From the NCBI RefSeq assembly GCF_018687715.1, contig NC_056766.1:13399001-13463000 (forward strand): 64,000 nt of DNA, in the 5' to 3' direction. Source of the DNA: Carya illinoinensis (Eukaryota > Streptophyta > Magnoliopsida > Fagales > Juglandaceae). Under the pieces are notes generated by a model, which was not told the DNA's origin, made no database searches, and was given only the letters and a program-made list of their open reading frames with translations. Below are positions 57,580 to 64,000 of the stretch, one piece after another. How positions within the stretch are numbered: position 1 is the first letter of the stretch; every line of letters begins with the position of its first letter. Made by a program: the position numbers and the translations under genes.

Positions 57580-58559
57580 AACATACTGAAAAAAAAAAAT
57601 TATTTTTAATTTTTTTTTTTATTAAGGGAACAACAACAAAAACATAGATATGAAAAAAAAAAAAAAGCTCTATATTTTTTTATTCAATGTTTTTTTTTTT
57701 TAATAAGAAGGAAGGTGACAAAAAAAAAAAAAAAAGATAACATGCCTATAAACACCTTAGTTTAATCAAGACAGAATTTACAAAAAAAATCAATAATCCT
57801 TAGCACACTCATGTTTGCAACAGTCCCTTTTCGATGTTCATTCCTCATAGAATCAGCAATGTCAAAGTTCATGTGAGTGTGTGAGTGAGTATACTTATAC
57901 CATAGCACGTTATGAACTCCCCCCTTTTTTTTTCTCGTATTGCTTCCCTTTTTTTTTAATATATCTTTGAGACCTTTGTTCAATGAAAGATTACTTTTGA
58001 TAGATGCTCTTAAGAGTTTGTTGCTTGACCTTAAAAGTCAAACTTTATGCTAGGGCCTAGATACATGAGCATCTCCTCTAAACACTAGTTTGTACACCCC
58101 CTTTGTTCATGTTGGTTGCCCATCTTTTTCCATAATGATTAGAGCAATGATTTTTTCTATAATAACTCAAGGTGGTAGATCCGTGTAGGGTGTTTGTCTT
58201 TTTCCACAATGAATTAACACCGACTTTTTCTATATGGATCACTCTCTGTGTTTGGCAAGAAGAGAGCTCTTTATATATATACTAGGTTTAACTAGTATTA
58301 GTCAATTCAAGGTATGAACTCCCCCTTTGATGAGTATCTAAAAAGAAACATATTAATTATAGGATGCTTACATATAGGTTCCTCACAGTGCATTATAAAT
58401 GAACTTTGCCAAGTTGACCTATAGGGTTAGTATACTTAAAGAGAATTGCACAAAGAAGAGCAATACATAAGATTAGAAAATTTTTAAAGCAATTTCGTAC
58501 ATGCTCAAACTTTGATGTGTCAAACATGTACCTTAAAAGAAAACAAACAACCCAGTTTT
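57580..58559. other. Non-coding region between pol and the envelope-like ORF
   Basis: Many A and T homopolymers (57590-57740, 57920-57960). No domain is visible. It corresponds to the spacer that follows pol in the Sirevirus-type element and could hold the promoter of the envelope-like transcript. Confidence 0.5.
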
Positions 58560-61500
58560 TTATATTTTTTTATTATATATTTGTTTTTTTTTAAAAAAAA
58601 AACAGAAACATTTGTGCATCAAATAAAAAAAATCTGGAAGAAAATATCCTAAAACTAGTATGATAGAAAACCTCTCACTTGGTATCATACCAATGGCTTT
58701 TCTTAAAAACTCAAACCTAAGTCTATCTAAAGGTTTAGTAAACAAGTCAGCCAATTGATGTTCAGTAGACACATGTTCCAACGATATTATTTTAGACTCA
58801 ACCAAGTCTCTTATAAAATGATGTCTAATATCAATGTGCTTGGTTCGAGAGTGCCAAACAGGATTTTTGGAAATACTTAATAGCACTTGAATTATCACAA
58901 TATATTGTCATAGTATCTTGAGAAAAACCATAATCATCAAGCATTTTTTTCATCCATAAAAGCTTAGTACAACAACTCCCTGCAGCTATGTATTCAGCTT
59001 CAACAGTAGATAAGGAAATAGAATTTTGCTTTTTACTCATCCAAGCTACAAGATTTCCACCAATATAAAAACATCCACCCGTAGTACTCTTCCTATCATC
59101 AGCATTCCCAGCCCAATCAGCATCCGGATAGCCAACAAGTGTAAGATTAGTGTCTTTTGAGTACCATATCCCATAATCAACAGTTGCATTAAGGTATTTT
59201 ATGATTCTTTTTACTGCAGTAAGATGGGATTCTTTAGGATTAACTTGAAATCTAGCACACACACCAACACTGAAAGCTATGTCAAGTCTACTTGCTGTAA
59301 TATATAATAGACTTCCTATCATGCTTCTATAAACAGTGGGATCAATATTTTTACCTATAGAATCATTGCTGATTTTTACTGAAGTGCTCATGAGAGTGCG
59401 AGCATTGTTTTTTCCTTCCATTCCAAATTTTTTCACAAGATCTCTTGCATATTTAGATTGTGATATGAATATTCCTTCTTTACATTGTTTTACTTGAATA
59501 CCCAAGAAAAAATTTAACTCACCAATCATACTCATCTCAAACTCAGATTTCATTTCATTTGCAAAGTTATAGGCAAGAGATTCGAGTGTTGCTCCAAAAA
59601 CTATATCATCAACATATATTTGAGTAATTAAGAGTTGTTTACCTGATCTTCTTATGAACAAAGTCCTATCAGCTTGTCCTCTGACAAAGTCATGATCAAG
59701 TAAGTAAGCTGTTAACCTTTCATACCAAGCTCGAGGTACTTATTTTAGTCCATACAGCGCCTTCTTCAACCTATAAACATATTCAGGGTAGAGATGATTA
59801 ATAAATCCTTTCGGTTGTTCAACATATACCTCTTCTTATAACACTCCATTTAAGAAGCCACTCTTGACATCCATTTGATATAATTTGCAGTCTAGATGAC
59901 AAGCGAGTGCCAGTAGAATGCGGACAGATTCTAGCCGGGCCACAGGAGTAAATGTTTCATTAAAATCAATCCCTTCTACTTGTGTGTAACCTTGTGCAAC
60001 CAGCCTTGCTTTATTTCTCACAATAGTACCATGCTCATCGGATTTGTTCTTAAAGATCCACTTAGTCCCAATGATGTTATAATTTTTTGGTCTAGGAACC
60101 AACTCCCATACATCATTTCTAGTGAATTGATGGAGTTCTTCATGCATGACGTTGACCCAACTTTCAGCATTTAATGCTTCCTCGACTTTCTTGGGTTCAA
60201 CCTGTGACAAATAACATGCAAAAGAAATCTGATTTAGTACTCTTCTTCTAAGCCTCATACCTTCATCTAGCTCACTGAGAATGTTTTCTTTAGGATGATT
60301 TTGAGTGATTCTTTAAGAAGGTTCTTTGTTTTGTGGATTTCGTGATGTCTCCCTTACATGATCTTCCTCATTTTGCACTTGTGAGTCTTCTCCACTGGTC
60401 TACCCCAGTTCCTTCATATTTTCAAGCTCTTTCATGGTAGTTTCAGCTGAAATGTCATCCATAACTATGTTAATTGATTCCATAACAGATTGTGTACGTA
60501 AGTTGTAAACTCTATAAGCCTTACTATTGGAGGAATAGCCAAAAAAGCAATCCCTCATAACTTTTGCCTTCAAATTTATAATTTTTTTCTCTGTCTCTCA
60601 GAATATAACATTTGCTACCAAAATTCTGAAATACTTTACCATAGGCCTTTTATTTTTCCACAAACCGTAAGGTGTTTGATTGGTATCGGGTCTTAGAACC
60701 ACTCGATTCAAGATATGATTTGTTGTATTCATAGCTTCTCCCCAAAATTATAAAGCTATCTTCTTGTTGCTTAACATTGTTCGTGTCATTTCTTGAATTG
60801 CTCTATTTTTCCTTTCCACCACTCCATTTTAGAGTGATAGGTGCAGAAAATTCTTGATGTATTCCCTGTTCATCACAAAAAGAAGTAAAATTAGTATTCT
60901 CAAATTCTCGACCGTGATCACTGCATATTCTAGAGATAGAAACTTCCTTCTCTGTTTGTAGTTTCTTGAATAGCTTTCTGGCAAGATCAAAAGCTTCAGA
61001 TTTTTCTCTTAAGAGCATTATCCATGTGAATCTTGAAAAGTCATCTACAATCACCATGATATACTTCTTTCCTCCAAGACTCTCAATTTGTGTTGGACCC
61101 ATCAAATCCATATGCAATAGCTCAAGAGGCCGAGAGGTAAGAATATGAGAAATCTTCTTGTGTTGAGCTCTAGTTTGCTTTCCTTCTTGGCATGCTCCAC
61201 ACACTATTTTCTTCACATTTATTACCTTGGGCAGTCCATCAATAACTTTTCTTTTTGAGATTTTTGATAAATTTTTAAAATTAATATGCCCAAGGTGTTG
61301 ATGCCATAATTCAGCTTCATCAAGTGTGACTATATGACATTTCTCCAATGGTTTTGGAGAAATTCCATAATAATTGTCTGAGGTTCTAGTACCTTTTAAG
61401 ACCCATTCTCCACCTTTATCATATAAGTTGCATGCATCTTTTGAAAACTGCACAGAAAAATTATTGTCACAAAACTGATTAATGCTGAGTAAATTAGCTT

Positions 61501-61855
61501 TCAAACCTTTAACAAATAAAACATCATGCAACACAGGTAGTCCTGGTATTTCAACACTCCCTTTCCTTTATATGACAGCCTTACTCCCATCTCCAAAGGT
61601 CACAGTGCCTCCATGAGATGTTTCAATTTTCTTGAATAAGTTTTTGTCTTCAGACATGTGCCTCGAACAGCCGCTGTCCAGGTACCACAGATAATCTTCC
61701 ATTGATCTAAGTGCTGTGTGAGCAACAAGACATACTGCATCTTTCTTTCTCGCCCATTTTGTCTTGAGTTTTGACTTGTGTTTTTCTTTGTTTTGAAGGC
61801 AAATATCTGCTAGTTCCTCAAGCTTAAGATTTATGAAATTGATTTGTTGACTCAT
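58560..61855 (-). pseudogene. Sirevirus-type pol, broken
   Basis: Protease with DSGCSRHM (61855-61568). The pre-integrase zinc region has ELWHQHLGH and CGACQEGK. The integrase core has LLHMDLMGP, CSDHGREF and a stop of the frame near 60830 just where the catalytic Glu block should be. The reverse transcriptase comes in two parts (60258-59836 and 59661 on) with [17 protein letters not shown] and catalytic YVDD (near 59610). RNase H has DADWAGNADDRKSTTGG, EAEYIAA and YCDNSSAI. Breaks are a stop near 61568, a frameshift near 60830 followed by about 570 poorly open bases, TAA at 59836, a stop near 59741, and a frameshift near 58890. Confidence 0.9.
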
Positions 61856-61906
61856 GTCATCAACTTGAGTCTGTAGGCTCTTCCCTTTTCTTTTTCCTTC
61901 AAATTT

Positions 61907-63588
61907 CTACACTTGATTCATGTTAAAACAATGTGGTCTTATATGACCTACTACTCCACACTTATGACATGTAGGGACAAATTTACCATGCAGATTTTTT
62001 GAATAAACTGGCTTAAGTTCAACATGATTTTGAAAACTCTTACCTTGACTTCCTTTAACAAAAACAATACCTTTGGAGGTTGTGGCAGCTGATGATGAGA
62101 CCAATTTTTCTTTCCCTTTAGAAGTCATGTACCCTAGGCCAGTGCTGTCACTACTCTTTTTTTGAAAACTCAACATTTCTTCTAATTTTTGTGTTGCTGT
62201 TTTTTCTTCAATCTTTTCTAATTCCTTTTCTAGTGCAATATTTTGATTCTTTAATCTGGCTATTTCACTCTCATAAATTTTTAAAGTTTCAGATATGTTG
62301 TTTTTCTCACTCTCCATATCAGTGAACTTCTTATACAGCTTCTTGTTGAGTTTCTTTAATTTGATCATTTCTTCACACACATCATTGTAAGCCTCCTGTA
62401 AACTCAGTTCTTGACCAATATCAACAATTGATACATTTGAATCACTGTAATCACAACTACTTTCAGATTTTGTCAGTGTAATTTCAGGAAAATCATTCAC
62501 AATAGTAGAGAAAGCCATAAAATATTTTTCATCATCAGAAGATGAGTTTGAACTTTCAGAATCTGAAATATCGCTAAGTGTGACATTCAACGCTTTCCCT
62601 TTGTTTTTCTTGAAGTTTGGACACTCAATTCTTATATGACCATACCCAGAACATTTATGACACTGAACTTTATCCTTTTTCTCAGTTTTTTCTTTCTTCC
62701 AATTTTCAGATTCATTTTTCTTAACAAAAATAATTTTTCCTCGTTTTTGTTTACCATTTTCTTTATTAAACATGAATTTTCTGAATTTTCTAGCAAGTAA
62801 AGCAATCTCTTCATCATTTAGACTTTCTTTATCAGAAACATTTTTATAATTTTCTTCTATAGTCTTTAAAGCAATGGACTTACCTTTTCTTGTTTGAGGA
62901 AGTGAAGATTCATATGTTTGCAAAGAACCTACCAATTCTTCCACCTTTATTGCATCCAGATCTTTACTTTCTTCAATTGCAGTAACTTTGGGACAAAATC
63001 TTTCAGGTAAAGACCTTAGAATTTTCCTTACAACTCTTGAATGTTCCACCTTTTCTCCAAGATTAAACCTGGAATTCACAATATCATTCAGTTTAGCATA
63101 AAAGTCATTAAAACTTTCTTCTTCCAGCATTTTAATCTCTTCAAATTTAGAAGTTAGCAATTGTAATTTTGAGTTCTTCACAATTTTTGTTCCTCATGTG
63201 TAACCTCTAGGATATCCCATGCCTCTTTTGCAATCTCACACATGGAGATTCTCTTAAATTCTTCTGGAGATACAGCCATGAATATAGCATTCAGCCCCTT
63301 GCTATTCTAATTACAATTGGTGATTTCTTCTTTCGTCCAATCATCAATATTTGTTTCTAGTCTGATCCATCCTCGTACAACCAAGTACCACACTCGCTCA
63401 TCCAATGCTTTGAGAAAGGCTCGCATGCATACTTTCCAATATGCATAATTTTCACCATTGAAGTGTGGTGGGGCAGTCAATGATGATATATTGCAGGGGC
63501 ATGGATCACACTCGAAAGAGTGAACCACGCTCTGATGCCAATTGAAATTCCCAACGTACCCCTGTAAAACCATGAAATTGTCTTCCAA
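61907..63588 (-). pseudogene. Sirevirus-type gag, broken into two frames
   Basis: The N-terminal part (63588-63307) has PPHFNGENYAYWKVCMRAFL, the usual copia gag start. It ends at TAG and the main part opens at 63181. This holds the capsid-like region (LLTSKFEEIKMLEEESFNDF), a first zinc knuckle (CHKCSGYGHIRIEC), a long coiled coil (about 62370-62150), and a second knuckle (CHKCGVVGHIRPHC). The first methionine at 63588 lies inside what would be the leader and may not be the real start. Two CCHC knuckles and the coiled coil support the Sirevirus assignment. Confidence 0.88.
63529..63540 (-). other. Primer-binding site of the Sirevirus-type element
   Basis: Minus strand TGGCATCAGAGC, one base different from TGGTATCAGAGC (initiator Met tRNA), two bases inside the LTR end. 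Confidence 0.8.
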
Positions 63589-64000
63589 TTTCCTTGAATG
63601 AAAAAGTTAGACCTCACTTATCAAGATTATGAAACGAATCAAATACTTTAAAATAAATAATCAAACTTGCAAGACACAACAATTGGTTACGAAGGGAAAC
63701 CCTTTAAAGAACTCTTTAAAGGTAAAACCCTACGGGGTAGCCAAACCCAGGAAAGTCAATCTTATTATTTCAAGAACAATTACAAGCAATAATCAATTAC
63801 AAAACTTTTGCAATTCGACTCTCTTACTTGCCTAGACAAACGATCCGTTTTGTCTTCTACCACAGTAGCAGCCAAAACCTCTGGCGATCTTCAAATGTTG
63901 ACTTCCCTTCTGGAACTCTAGAGGCTGAAATCCAATCGATGTTGCTTTATCCTCAAAGCACGATCACACTCAAGAAGATATGAAAAATCCCATGAAAATT
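63543..64000 (-). repeat. 5' LTR of the Sirevirus-type element, cut by the window
   Basis: Matches 54402-54860. About 430 further bases of the LTR should lie to the right of the window. Confidence 0.85.

Larger units (their letters stand above)
54402..64000 (-). mobile_element. Sirevirus-type Ty1/copia element, continues past the window
   Basis: Minus strand order: 5' LTR (partial, 64000-63543), primer-binding site (63540-63529, TGGCATCAGAGC), gag with coiled coil and two CCHC knuckles, protease, integrase, reverse transcriptase and RNase H, a long A/T-run-rich region, an envelope-like ORF, polypurine tract (55305-55293) and 3' LTR (55291-54402). Gag with a long coiled coil and an extra ORF after pol are marks of Sireviruses. 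The two LTR parts visible differ at roughly 7 % of positions by eye, so the insertion is not very recent. The left flank is GTTTC; the right one lies outside the window. Confidence 0.9.

Overview
This is eukaryotic nuclear DNA from a woody eudicot: AT-rich, intron-containing, and dominated by plant retrotransposons of every major class. The CYP82-type P450, the L1-type LINEs with an RNase H tail, and several repeats that look familiar from walnut and oak relatives suggest Fagales. That placement rests on pattern memory and is only moderately supported. There is one apparently intact host gene, a two-exon cytochrome P450 of the CYP82 family (10705-12414, + strand). Almost everything else is mobile DNA or gene debris.

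Left part (1-13.6 kb). A CT/GC-rich stretch (1-640) is followed by an orphan copy of the P450 upstream region (about 880-1147). Next comes a duplicated segment of about 0.8 kb. Its first copy was split by a 6.7-kb insertion carrying a nearly intact LINE (minus strand, 1415-about 7190); its second copy (8756-9567) is unsplit and bounded by 19-bp inverted repeats. The P450 promoter region and gene follow.

Middle part (13.6-35.5 kb). A second, decayed LINE (+ strand, 13714-19534) has perfect 16-bp target-site duplications and sits inside an AT-rich LTR-like sequence. It is followed by a longer related LTR-like block (19788-about 21610), a relic of a third LINE, a stray exon of a UBC7/UBE2G-type ubiquitin-conjugating enzyme whose catalytic cysteine codon is a stop, a 5'-truncated Ty1/copia element (25577-28690, minus), and a non-coding Ty3/gypsy-like array with two large LTRs (28905-35534, +).

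Right part (35.6-64 kb). A full-length but frame-broken Athila-like gypsy element (35655-47250, minus) has long, very similar LTRs that carry a captured fragment of a LINE ORF1. Next are an LTR-like block with tandem repeats (47251-49985), a gutted Tat/Retand-like gypsy element (49990-52145, minus), two CYP82 relics (52916-53077 on +, 53735-54390 on -), and a Sirevirus-type copia element (54402 to beyond the window end, minus) with an envelope-like ORF that may have its own spliced leader.

How it fits together. The P450 gene, its orphan promoter copy and the two P450 relics indicate a former CYP82 tandem cluster that has been expanded, inverted and broken up by successive retrotransposon insertions. 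I found no RNA gene, no CRISPR array and no convincing new biochemical system. The most interesting items are structural: a LINE insertion with an unsplit paralogous target still present, LTRs with a captured LINE gene piece, and the possible spliced envelope-like gene of the Sirevirus.
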